Source: JAFGBN01 sp964394145
GTDB taxonomy: Bacteria > Chloroflexota > Dehalococcoidia > GIF9 > AB-539-J10
DNA: 64,000 bases
Assembly (NCBI GenBank): GCA_964394145.1
Contig: CAYMVL010000020.1
Coordinates: forward strand, 9,215-73,214
Direction of reading: 5' to 3'
The translations under genes and the position numbers were made by a program. Each line of letters begins with the position of its first letter. The stretch's first letter is position 1. The notes under the pieces are model-generated. The model was not told the DNA's origin and ran no database searches. It was given only the letters and a program-made list of their open reading frames with translations. This document shows positions 42,287-50,256 of this stretch, piece by piece.

Positions 42287-42702
42287 CGGTAATTACTAAA
42301 GAGATCGCCTTTCAAACGAATGGAAACTGCGATATTGTCGATTTAACCCCTGAAGTAGCAAGAGAGGTGGCGCAATCAGGAGTTAGCAATGGCACTGCCA
42401 CTGTATTCATAACTGGCTCAACAGCAGGAGTGACAACCATCGAGCACGAGTCCGGACTTCTTGACGATTTCAAGAACATGTGGGATAGGGTGATACCCGA
42501 GAATATTCCCTATGAGCATAACATGGCCTGGGGAGACGGAAACGGACATTCTCATGTTCGCGCCTCTATACTCGGAGCTTCACTGACGATACCTTTTATA
42601 GCAAAGAGATTGACCCTGGGCACATGGCAGCAAATAGTCTTCATAGATTTCGACAACCGACCAAGATCGCGCAAGATAGTGGTCCAAATTATGGGCGAAT
42701 GA
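42283..42702 (+). CDS. YjbQ/UPF0047 family protein
   Basis: A 139-residue YjbQ-like protein. Family features are the STAGVTTIEHESGLLDD region, the HNMAWGDGNGHSHVRASILG motif and LGTWQQIVFIDFDNRPR. Members show weak thiamine phosphate synthase activity in vitro, but the real role is unclear. The ATG overlaps the pyrK stop by 4 nt, so it is the last gene of the pyr operon, where pyrD would be expected. A link to pyrimidine or thiamine metabolism is only inferred from this position. Confidence 0.92.
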   Translation: MTVITKEIAFQTNGNCDIVDLTPEVAREVAQSGVSNGTATVFITGSTAGVTTIEHESGLLDDFKNMWDRVIPENIPYEHNMAWGDGNGHSHVRASILGASLTIPFIAKRLTLGTWQQIVFIDFDNRPRSRKIVVQIMGE

Positions 42703-42843
42703 ACCAGCCTGGACTCTCGCTCATTCCTCTGCCTCGCCTCTTTGCGTAAACAGGTGCTTACCCAATAGCCAACTCGGCTCGTTTGTGCTTCTATGTTGGC
42801 ATTTGATAGGATGCTAGCAAGATAAGGATGCTGGAGATTTAAC

Positions 42844-43905
42844 ATGCTATTCGAGGCAAGATGTAGCACCACAGCCATGGGCATAATGCCCCATACTGAT
42901 ATAGATAAAGCCCTGGAACTTGCCCTCGGCTTGGACATCCCATTCTGGCCACAGCTACCAAATCTAAGCTTATACGAGGATATGTATGTGCAAGCATCGC
43001 AGAACTTCCCTGGCATCAGTATCAACTTCGATAGAGGGAGACTCATTTTCAATACAGCAAGATTTGAAGAGGAACTCGATGAGTATTTTGTTAACATGAA
43101 CCGGCCCGAGACCTTCTCGCTGACAAGAGACTATTCCATGGTATTTCACAAATTTCTCTCCAAAGGGCTTCGAGATTATAGAGCCATCAGAGGACAGATC
43201 ACGGGCCCGGTGACCTTTGGCTTCAGAGTGCTTGACGAAAACTTCAAGCCAATCATTTACAACGACGAGGCAAGAGCTATTCTATTTGACTTCATACAGA
43301 AGAAGGTTAATCTCCAGTATCGCGAACTGAAGGAAAGAAATCCGAACGCCTTCGTCTGGCTCGATGAGCCAGGTTTGGGTTACATATTCAGTGGTTTTTC
43401 TGGCTACAACGAGCAACGCGCAAAGGAGGACTACCATGATTTTCTGGGAGGCCTGGAGGGCCCGAAAGGGTTGCACCTCTGTGCTGACATCAACCTGCCC
43501 TACTTGTTGGAGTTAGGGCTCGATATATTGTCCTTCGATGCCTATCAGATTGAATTCATGCCCAGACAATATGCCAGCAGTGTTGCCGCGTTTCTCAAAG
43601 AGGGAGGTATCATTTCCTGGGGCATCATCCCCACTGAATCTGCGACTCTGGCACTACAGACACCAGATTCATTAGCCAGGCTTCTCATAAGTTACTGGGA
43701 AGTAGTATCTCAAAATACGGATTTATTGCCGGGGCAAATTGCGCAACAGGCTCTGCTAGCACCGGCCAGGTGCTGCCTCAGGGATATCGTCCAGGCTGGC
43801 CTCAGCGGCGACACGTACATGCGGCAGAAAGGGAGACTCGTACCATTGAAGAGATGGTTGTTGAAAGAGCATTTGCCTTTCTGCCTGAACTCTCGCAGAT
43901 TCTGA
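42844..43905 (+). CDS. MetE/UROD-like methyltransferase family protein
   Basis: A 353-residue barrel protein of the uroporphyrinogen decarboxylase/cobalamin-independent methionine synthase superfamily. Zinc-site-like residues of MetE are seen in GLHLCADINLP (His-x-Cys) and in LAPARCCLRD, while the MetE zinc Glu position seems to be Asp (LSFDAYQIE). It is close to the short core-MetE proteins that use a corrinoid protein as methyl donor, but too divergent to assign. It is a single gene after the pyr operon. Confidence 0.7.
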   Translation: MLFEARCSTTAMGIMPHTDIDKALELALGLDIPFWPQLPNLSLYEDMYVQASQNFPGISINFDRGRLIFNTARFEEELDEYFVNMNRPETFSLTRDYSMVFHKFLSKGLRDYRAIRGQITGPVTFGFRVLDENFKPIIYNDEARAILFDFIQKKVNLQYRELKERNPNAFVWLDEPGLGYIFSGFSGYNEQRAKEDYHDFLGGLEGPKGLHLCADINLPYLLELGLDILSFDAYQIEFMPRQYASSVAAFLKEGGIISWGIIPTESATLALQTPDSLARLLISYWEVVSQNTDLLPGQIAQQALLAPARCCLRDIVQAGLSGDTYMRQKGRLVPLKRWLLKEHLPFCLNSRRF

Positions 43906-44022
43906 GAGACAGGTATGGTTTATAGAGTCCCCGTCGGCAGCCATATTTTCGTAGGCACTTGGAAACAGTTTCCAGATGTATTATAGTAACCAGAACGGAA
44001 GAGATCCCTATTTAGGAGGAAC

Positions 44023-44604
44023 ATGAAGGTATTGGGTATCATGGGCAGCCCCAGGAGACAAGGTAACACAGAAATCCTTCTTGATCAAGCACTGGCAGGT
44101 GCCCAGGAGGCAGGAGCGGACGTTGAAAAAGTGGTGGTTTCACAACTCAAAATCTCACCATGCCGCGAAATATATGCCTGCTTCAAAGACGGAAACTGCC
44201 CTATCAGGGACGACATGCATGGCGTCTATGATAAGCTCCTTGAGGCAGACCATGTTGTTTTCGCTTCGCCAATATTCTTTTATGGCATCACCAGTCAGGC
44301 GAAGGCGCTGGTGGACAGGTGTCAGGCACTGTGGGCCAGAAGAAACGTGTTGCATATAGGGGCGGACGATAATCGCATACGTAAAGGGGTGTTTATCTCA
44401 GTGGGAGCCACTCAAGGCAAACGGCTCTTTGATGGTGCGGTGCTAACGGTAAAGTACTTCTTCGACGCCATCGGGGTCAATTATTCTGGTAGCTTGCTGG
44501 TTAGAGGAATCGATAACAAAGCCCAAATCAGAGAACATCCAACGGCCTTGCAAGATGCATTTCAACTGGGTCATGAGCTTGTATCTTCGGATGTCAGAGA
44601 GTGA
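44023..44604 (+). CDS. NADPH-dependent FMN reductase/flavodoxin-like protein
   Basis: A 193-residue flavodoxin-fold protein. GSPRRQGNTEILLD is the FMN phosphate loop, and FASPIFFYGITSQAKALVDR is the family signature. In iron-sulfur flavoproteins a CxxCxxC...C cluster motif follows near residue 47. Here it reads CREIYACFKDGNC with the second Cys replaced, so a full cluster is unlikely. AGGAGG precedes the ATG. It begins the redox-stress region. Confidence 0.85.
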   Translation: MKVLGIMGSPRRQGNTEILLDQALAGAQEAGADVEKVVVSQLKISPCREIYACFKDGNCPIRDDMHGVYDKLLEADHVVFASPIFFYGITSQAKALVDRCQALWARRNVLHIGADDNRIRKGVFISVGATQGKRLFDGAVLTVKYFFDAIGVNYSGSLLVRGIDNKAQIREHPTALQDAFQLGHELVSSDVRE

Positions 44605-44979
44605 CTTTATAACTGCTGTCTGGCAAACCAATAACAAAGCTTCGCTCAGTCGATAAGCATTCGCTAACGCCATCAAACCTCGATGGGAATTTTCAGACCT
44701 AGCTCACAATACGGACTGCTGACACGTTCTCAAGCCTCAGCTACTTGACAAAGAACCTGCCTTTGTCTATTCTATCAATTGACAATTCTCGTTGCCTACC
44801 TTGCCTCATGGATATGACTTAGCGCACATAAATGTAAGGTGCAAGCATGATAGCCAGCAACCAGAATAGCAGTTCGCGCAGAACGCCAGGTTTTAATGCT
44901 CAGCAACTTCATTTATTGTTAATTGCTGGCATAGATGGCAGAGCACACTGCCTGATATAGTCGAATCCCAGGAGTTGAA
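44605..44979. other. Spacer before the glutaredoxin relic
   Basis: About 375 nt without a gene. TTGACA (44745-44750) and TATTCT (44768-44773) with 17-nt spacing form a plausible promoter, about 205 nt before the glutaredoxin ATG. The rest shows no recognised feature. Confidence 0.45.
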
Positions 44980-45114
44980 ATGGTGCAAGGGGTCAAAATC
45001 TACACGACTCCCGGTTGTCCTTACTGCAAGATGGCTAAGAAGTTCTTTGATGACAATGGCGTTAAATATCAGGACTTCAATGTGGCCAAAGATGAGGCAA
45101 CCCGTGCTAGCTAA
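44980..45114 (+). pseudogene. Truncated glutaredoxin
   Basis: AGGAG is 6 nt before the ATG. The frame encodes 44 residues beginning with KIYTTPGCPYCKMAKKFF, an intact CPYC glutaredoxin active site, then stops at TAA (45112-45114) half-way through the usual 75-80 residue domain. The cis-Pro loop and the last beta strands are missing, and no intact continuation was found in any frame, although short matches suggest frameshifts. It is probably no longer functional. Confidence 0.75.
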
Positions 45115-45240
45115 ATATGCGTGGAAATATATGGTTAGAATAGCCGAGCATGTTTACCTGCTGTCATCAATTCCTCTTACCGGCGACCAGATACTAATTG
45201 ATAGGGTAAGTGGGGCCAGTAATTTGACTCTTTTCCTTGA

Positions 45241-45357
45241 GCACGAAGTGCTGACGATGGCCAAAATGTTCCTGAGAAGCAAATCGTTGTCGCTGCCGGC
45301 GAGGGTGCAGAAGCTGCCCTTCAAACCCATCGCTACCTTCAAAGGCTAGGCAGATAA
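45241..45357 (+). pseudogene. C-terminal relic of thioredoxin reductase
   Basis: In the frame 45241-45357 the sequence reads NVPEKQIVVAAGEGAEAALQ and then THRYLQ before a stop, the conserved end of TrxB-type reductases. The NAD and FAD domains and the CxxC are missing. It lies 126 nt after the truncated glutaredoxin, so a former glutaredoxin-trxB pair seems to have lost most of its sequence. The original frame opens only at 45241, after a stop. Confidence 0.75.
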
Positions 45358-45524
45358 AGAGGAAGTGGAAGCTTGCCCAAATCAATGTGGCAAACCTGAT
45401 TACCAGAGAGCTAATAAAAGACAGCAAGGGACACAGTGGAGCCACACAAACCATCAGGTCAATACCTGAGAGGCGTACAGGGACAAAGAAAACCAAGTAG
45501 CGATTAACAGAAGGAGGTTAGCCG

Positions 45525-46052
45525 ATGGAGAATGAACATGCGAGAACAATGGAAGCACTGCAACTCGCGATCCAAATGGAAGTGGAGGGCAAGAAGTTTT
45601 ACCAGCAGGCAAGTGACAGGAGCGGCAACAAGCTAGCTAAAGAGCTATTTCAAAGACTGGCTAATGAAGAGGACGACCACAGCAATAAATTTCGGGAAAT
45701 ATACGCAGCGCTCAAGAAAGGCCTGGCCTGGCCTGAAGTGGAGCCTCCGTCCCACAAGACAAAAGCTATCAAGTCTGTGTTCGCCGAAGCCACCATAGAA
45801 TTAGGCGACAAGATCAAGGTAGCCGAGTCTGAACTTGAGGCAGTTAAGACGGCTATCGATATGGAACTCAAAACCTATGATTTGTATCGCTCCCGAAGCA
45901 AAGAGGGCTCAGGCCCTCAGGAAAGACTGTTCTATGAAGCCTTGGCTGCTGAGGAGCGCGGACATCACCTTGCTCTTCTCGACTTCTATGAATACTTGAG
46001 CGACCCGTCAGGCTGGTTTGTGATGAAAGAGCACCGCCTGGATGGTATCTAA
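45525..46052 (+). CDS. Rubrerythrin-type ferritin-like diiron protein
   Basis: A 175-residue four-helix protein with two halves that each carry diiron ligands: MEVEGKKFY and NEEDDH in the first, MELKTYDLY and AEERGHH in the second. No rubredoxin domain is fused, so electrons would come from a separate partner such as the rubredoxin at 48591. Family members reduce peroxide. AAGGAGG is 8 nt before the ATG. It is the first intact gene after the thiol-redox relics, followed by sufC after 30 nt. Confidence 0.85.
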   Translation: MENEHARTMEALQLAIQMEVEGKKFYQQASDRSGNKLAKELFQRLANEEDDHSNKFREIYAALKKGLAWPEVEPPSHKTKAIKSVFAEATIELGDKIKVAESELEAVKTAIDMELKTYDLYRSRSKEGSGPQERLFYEALAAEERGHHLALLDFYEYLSDPSGWFVMKEHRLDGI

Positions 46053-46082
46053 ACAGCTACCGGAATATAGGAGGCAGAAGCT

Positions 46083-46817
46083 ATGTTAGAAATCAAACAG
46101 CTGACTGTGGCGGTGAAAGGTAAGGAAATTCTACACGAAGTCAATATGACTATCCAAAGCGGGGAAACTCATGTCCTCTTCGGTCCCAACGGCAGCGGTA
46201 AAACGACCCTAATCATGGCTATAATGGGCTTCCCCAGATATAAGGCAGTCAAAGGGAGCATAATCTTCAAAGGTACCGATATAACTGAGTTTCCGGTCGA
46301 CGAGAGAGCCCGTTTAGGCATTGGCATATCTTTCCAGCGGCCACCGGTGGTGCGGGGAGTAAAAACACGTGAGATGCTCGCCGCCTCCCTGAGGGGCCGG
46401 GGAAATGATCAAAACATCAACCAGCTAGCAGAGAAAGCTGACCTGACTTATCTCCTGGACAGGGATATAAACTACGGCTTCTCGGGTGGCGAGATAAAGC
46501 GTTCGGAAATCGTGCAACTGCTGGCCCAGAAACCTGAACTGTCCTTACTGGATGAGCCTGAATCTGGAGTTGACCTGGTGAACATAGCCCTGATAGGTGA
46601 ACTCATGAACAAGTTGCTGGAAAAAGACTGTCCCATACGCAAACGAAAGTGCATGGGCCTGATCATCACTCATAGCGGGGATATTTTGGATTATGTTAAC
46701 GCTCGCACCGGCTACGTTATGCTCAATGGCAGGATAATCTGCGAGGCCGACCCTCATGAGATACTGGCAACTATAAAAGAAAAGGGCTATGAGGAGTGTG
46801 CTAAATGCGCCAAGTAG
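46083..46817 (+). CDS. sufC: SufC-type Fe-S cluster assembly ATPase
   Basis: A 244-residue ABC ATPase. Walker A GPNGSGKTT is near 37-45, the signature reads FSGGEIKRSEIVQLL, and Walker B is followed by DEPESGVDL, the SufC form. It works with the SufB-like scaffold encoded downstream, overlapping by 13 nt. No sufS, sufU or sufE is here, so this is the two-gene arrangement described as the SUF-like minimal system (SMS) in anaerobes and archaea. Confidence 0.93.
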   Translation: MLEIKQLTVAVKGKEILHEVNMTIQSGETHVLFGPNGSGKTTLIMAIMGFPRYKAVKGSIIFKGTDITEFPVDERARLGIGISFQRPPVVRGVKTREMLAASLRGRGNDQNINQLAEKADLTYLLDRDINYGFSGGEIKRSEIVQLLAQKPELSLLDEPESGVDLVNIALIGELMNKLLEKDCPIRKRKCMGLIITHSGDILDYVNARTGYVMLNGRIICEADPHEILATIKEKGYEECAKCAK

Positions 46818-48040
46818 AATCCTCTAAGACGACCAGGGAGCGAGCCAAGGCAGCATCGGCCAAGTCCGCCTCTTTCGGAGAAGATCTCGATTTGAATGCA
46901 TACGGCAGCTCGGCAGAGGAGCTACCGTACCAAGAAGACCCGTCCCGATTGCCAAGAGAAGACCAAAGACAGATGGCCCAGGCAGGTATTATCCTGGACG
47001 AGCCGGACCGGCGTTCGGGAACCATAATCCAAATGGATAATTCTGTGGTCTATAGTCTGACAAAACAAGAAGGACTGGAGCTTATGTCTACCAGCCAGGC
47101 CTTGAGAAAATACGATTGGCTACAGGATTATTGGTGGCAAGCCGTCGCTGTGGATAGTGATAAGTACACTGCTCATGTGGAGCTACATCAGAATGATGGT
47201 TACTTCATCAGGGCTCTGCCTCATACTAAGGTAATATATCCGGTTCAAGCCTGCCTTTATCTAGCCCAGAAGCGTTTGGCCCAGACCGCTCACAATATTA
47301 TCATCGCTGAGGAATCTTCTGAGCTACACATTATTACAGGCTGCACTACCAGCCCCGGGCAAGAATCAGGATTGCATCTGGGAATCTCTGAATTCTATAT
47401 CAAGCCCGGAGCGAAGCTCACATTTACCATGATTCACAATTGGACACCAGGAATTGCAGTGCGTCCCCGCACCGGTATCATAGTCGAAGACAACGGTGTC
47501 TTTCTCAGCAACTACGTAATCATGAAGCCAGTTAACTCACTACAAACCTATCCTACAGCCAGGTGCATCGGGGAAAATGCCACTGCCAGATTCAACAGTA
47601 TTCTGGTCGCCACTGCTGGCTCAAGAATGGACGTTGGCTCCAGAATCTTCCTTGATGGTATAGCGTCCAAGACGGAGATGATATCACGGGCTGTCACCAC
47701 CGGAGGTGACATCACTGCCCGTGGCTACATAGAAGGAAATGCTACTGATGTGAAAGGACATCTCGAATGCCGTGGATTGATTCTGCAGGAGAAAGGCTCG
47801 ATTCATGCTATACCCGAGCTTAAAGGTAACCTGGCCGGTATTGACCTATCCCACGAGGCCGCAGTAGGCAAGATAGCTGAAGAGGAATTGGAATACCTGA
47901 TGGCTCGAGGGCTGACCCAAACCGAGGCTATAGCGGCTATAGTGCGCGGTTTCCTCAGAGTGGATATTGAAGGATTACCTCAGGAGCTGAGCATGGAATT
48001 AAGGCGGGCTGTTGAAGCCAGCGAAAAGGACATCATGTAG
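46805..48040 (+). CDS. sufB: SufB/SufD-family scaffold protein
   Basis: A 411-residue beta-helix scaffold of the SufB/SufD family that forms a complex with SufC to build Fe-S clusters. The core segment with EDNGVFLSNYVIMKP, the conserved RAVTTGGDITARG region and a C-terminal LSHEAAVGKIAEEELEYLMARG region carrying the catalytic His/Glu are typical. It begins with an ATG inside the end of sufC. A separate sufD was not found, consistent with the SMS type. Confidence 0.92.
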   Translation: MRQVESSKTTRERAKAASAKSASFGEDLDLNAYGSSAEELPYQEDPSRLPREDQRQMAQAGIILDEPDRRSGTIIQMDNSVVYSLTKQEGLELMSTSQALRKYDWLQDYWWQAVAVDSDKYTAHVELHQNDGYFIRALPHTKVIYPVQACLYLAQKRLAQTAHNIIIAEESSELHIITGCTTSPGQESGLHLGISEFYIKPGAKLTFTMIHNWTPGIAVRPRTGIIVEDNGVFLSNYVIMKPVNSLQTYPTARCIGENATARFNSILVATAGSRMDVGSRIFLDGIASKTEMISRAVTTGGDITARGYIEGNATDVKGHLECRGLILQEKGSIHAIPELKGNLAGIDLSHEAAVGKIAEEELEYLMARGLTQTEAIAAIVRGFLRVDIEGLPQELSMELRRAVEASEKDIM

Positions 48041-48062
48041 GCTAAGTTAAGGAGGACTAGAG

Positions 48063-48572
48063 ATGAACACGAAAACTCTGCACAAGCTAGGCTACGGTAT
48101 GTACGTCGTGAGCTCCAAAAATGGAGATAGGATCAACGGGCAGACTGCCAACACTGTGTTCCAGATAACTTCTGAGCCGCCCACCGTTGCTGTGAGCATC
48201 AACAAGTTGAATTTGACTCATGAGTTTATTGCTGCAAGCAAAGTGTTCACAGTCTCAATTCTTTCCCAGGATACGCCTTTGAGCTTCATCGGTCACTTTG
48301 GCTTCAAATCTGGCAACGCCGTAGATAAATTCAAAGATGTGAATCACAGGCTTGGTGCGACCAAGGCTCCGATAGTAACAGAACATACCCTGGCCTATCT
48401 AGAAGCCAAGGTAATCAATCAACTGGATGTCGGAACCCATACCATCTTTGTAGGAGAGGTCTCGGAAGCAGATATCATAATGGAAGGCGAGCCCATGACA
48501 TATGCCTATTACCAGCAGGTGAAGAGAGGCACCACACCCAGTAAAGCTCCCAGTTACATTAAGACTAAATAG
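48063..48572 (+). CDS. Flavin reductase-like protein
   Basis: A 169-residue member of the flavin reductase-like family. KLGYGMYVVSSKNGDRINGQ, FQITSEPPTVAVSINK and VFTVSILSQDTP follow the FMN-binding split-barrel pattern. In anaerobes such proteins are found fused to or next to rubredoxin and flavodiiron proteins, and pass NAD(P)H electrons to them. Rubredoxin follows 18 nt later. GGAGG precedes the ATG. Confidence 0.9.
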   Translation: MNTKTLHKLGYGMYVVSSKNGDRINGQTANTVFQITSEPPTVAVSINKLNLTHEFIAASKVFTVSILSQDTPLSFIGHFGFKSGNAVDKFKDVNHRLGATKAPIVTEHTLAYLEAKVINQLDVGTHTIFVGEVSEADIIMEGEPMTYAYYQQVKRGTTPSKAPSYIKTK

Positions 48573-48590
48573 AAGAAGGAGATGAATAAG

Positions 48591-48755
48591 ATGGCAAAAT
48601 ACGAATGCACTGTATGCGGTTACATCTATGACCCGGAACAAGGTGATCCCGATGGGGGTATAGCACCGGGAACGCCTTTCGAAGACATACCCGATGACTG
48701 GGTATGCCCCGTCTGCGGAGCAGCCAAGAGCGATTTCGAAAAACTGGAAGAATAA
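48591..48755 (+). CDS. Rubredoxin
   Basis: A 54-residue electron carrier with one iron bound by two Cys pairs: CTVCGY near residues 6-9 and CPVCGA near 39-42. PDDWVCP is the standard second motif. The start at 48591 is 9 nt from AAGGAG. An in-frame ATG at 48582 would touch that site. It probably passes electrons from the upstream flavin reductase to rubrerythrin, superoxide reductase or FprA, which is an inference from neighbours. Confidence 0.96.
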   Translation: MAKYECTVCGYIYDPEQGDPDGGIAPGTPFEDIPDDWVCPVCGAAKSDFEKLEE

Positions 48756-48799
48756 CAAGATATGCCGCAAAAAAGAGGTTCAGCGCTATTCTGGATATC

Positions 48800-48817
48800 T
48801 CTCAGCGGCCGCTGAGA
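48800..48817. promoter_or_regulatory. 18-bp perfect palindrome upstream of hcp
   Basis: TCTCAGCGG and CCGCTGAGA are exact complements with no loop, 45 nt after rubredoxin and about 115 nt before hcp. It could be an operator for a redox or NO sensor, or a hairpin dividing the operon. No T run follows, so a terminator is unlikely. It contains a NotI-type GCGGCCGC core. Confidence 0.5.
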
Positions 48818-48930
48818 AACGGATTAAGTATTCTGGTTGCGTCATGAACATGGCGGCCCATTCCCCACCAAATTGGTAAGCTTCCAACATAAGAAGGAAA
48901 TGAAGGATAGTGAACAAGGGAGGCTTGGAA

Positions 48931-50256
48931 ATGACTGAGAAGGAAAGACTTGACATGTTTTGCTACCAGTGTTCCCAAACCTACAGGGGAACAGGTTGCA
49001 TATATAAGGGTACATGCGGAAAGGAACCTACGGTTGCACGTTTACAGGATAACCTGTTAATTGCCACTAAAGGAATGGCTGCCTATCTCTACCACGCCAG
49101 GGAACTGGGCTATACAGATACGGAAATAGATGCCTTTTTGGAAAGGGTATTCTATGCCACATTTACCCAGGTCAATTTTGACCCGCAGGACCTGGCCAGG
49201 ATGGCTGTTGAGGCTGGCCAGATGAATATTAAGACAATGCGGCTTCTAAAAAAGGCACACAACGAAACATATGGCGAGCCCGAACCCTCTGAGGTACAGA
49301 CGGGAACAGTCCAGGGGCGCGGGATTATCGCAACCGGACATGGCATGAAAGCGCTCGAGGAGCTATTGAAGCAGACCCAGGATACAGGCATAAACGTTTA
49401 TACACACTCGGAACTCCTGCCTGCCCACGGGTATCCAGGGCTGAAGAAGTATAAGCATCTGGTTGGCAATCTCGGCATATCATGGCGAGATCAAAAACAG
49501 CTATTCTCAAAATATCCCGTCGCTGTTCTCGGGACATCAAACTGCGTGCTAGTCCCCAGGGACGAATATAAGCATAGTATGTACACTACGGGGCCGGCCA
49601 GGCTGCCGGGGGTTACGCACATAGCTGGTTATGACTATACACCGGTGATAGAGAAAGCAAAATCGCTGCCGGAACTCAACGATAATCCCGGGGACTATGT
49701 ACTGAGTACAGGATTCTCAAAATCCGCGGTACTGTCATTGAAAGATAAAATAAAGCAACTTGTGGATGCAGGAAAGATCCGGCATTTCTTCTTTGTGGGA
49801 GGCTGCGATTCACCGCTCAAGAAGATGGAGTACTACAGACAGTTCGTCGAAAGACTGCCACAAGATACAGTTGCGTTGACTGCAGGCTGCGGCAAATTCA
49901 GATTCAACGACCTGCGTCTCGGTGACATCGAAGGTGTACCGAGACTGATAGACCTTGGACAATGCAACGACTCAATTGTTGCGATTGAAATCGCTGAGGG
50001 ACTTGCCGAGCTATTGGGCGTGCAAGTCAATAGACTCCCGCTGACGATAGTCCTGAGCTGGATGGAGCAGAAGGCGGTGGCTGTACTCTGGAGCCTCTTT
50101 GCACTTGGTATGAAAGGTATCTACCTCGGGCCCATACTTCCCGCCTGGGTAAATGATGATATACTGAAGATACTGAAAGACAACTATGATTTGAGACTTA
50201 TAGATAATCCTGACAGCGACTTAGAAGAGATGTTAAAGGAGGGCTTATTATCATGA
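48931..50256 (+). CDS. hcp: Hybrid cluster protein (hydroxylamine/NO reductase), short class
   Basis: Carries a 4Fe-4S or 2Fe-2S cluster and a hybrid Fe-S-O cluster, and reduces NO or hydroxylamine. From the ATG at 48931, with GGGAGG 7 nt upstream, it has 441 residues, about 100 fewer than E. coli Hcp, matching the short class III that lacks part of the N-terminal helical domain. The N-terminal Cys are at 11, 14, 23 and 29. FFVGGCDSP and LTAGCGKFRF hold hybrid-cluster ligands. The stop overlaps fprA by 4 nt. Confidence 0.93.
   Translation: MTEKERLDMFCYQCSQTYRGTGCIYKGTCGKEPTVARLQDNLLIATKGMAAYLYHARELGYTDTEIDAFLERVFYATFTQVNFDPQDLARMAVEAGQMNIKTMRLLKKAHNETYGEPEPSEVQTGTVQGRGIIATGHGMKALEELLKQTQDTGINVYTHSELLPAHGYPGLKKYKHLVGNLGISWRDQKQLFSKYPVAVLGTSNCVLVPRDEYKHSMYTTGPARLPGVTHIAGYDYTPVIEKAKSLPELNDNPGDYVLSTGFSKSAVLSLKDKIKQLVDAGKIRHFFFVGGCDSPLKKMEYYRQFVERLPQDTVALTAGCGKFRFNDLRLGDIEGVPRLIDLGQCNDSIVAIEIAEGLAELLGVQVNRLPLTIVLSWMEQKAVAVLWSLFALGMKGIYLGPILPAWVNDDILKILKDNYDLRLIDNPDSDLEEMLKEGLLS

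Noticed and set aside
44155..44355. 66-residue minus-strand frame inside the flavoprotein gene
   Set aside because: A shadow of a clearly coding plus-strand gene.
48694..48879. 61-residue frame overlapping the rubredoxin end
   Set aside because: It reads rubredoxin codons in another frame and contains the palindrome. No start signal.
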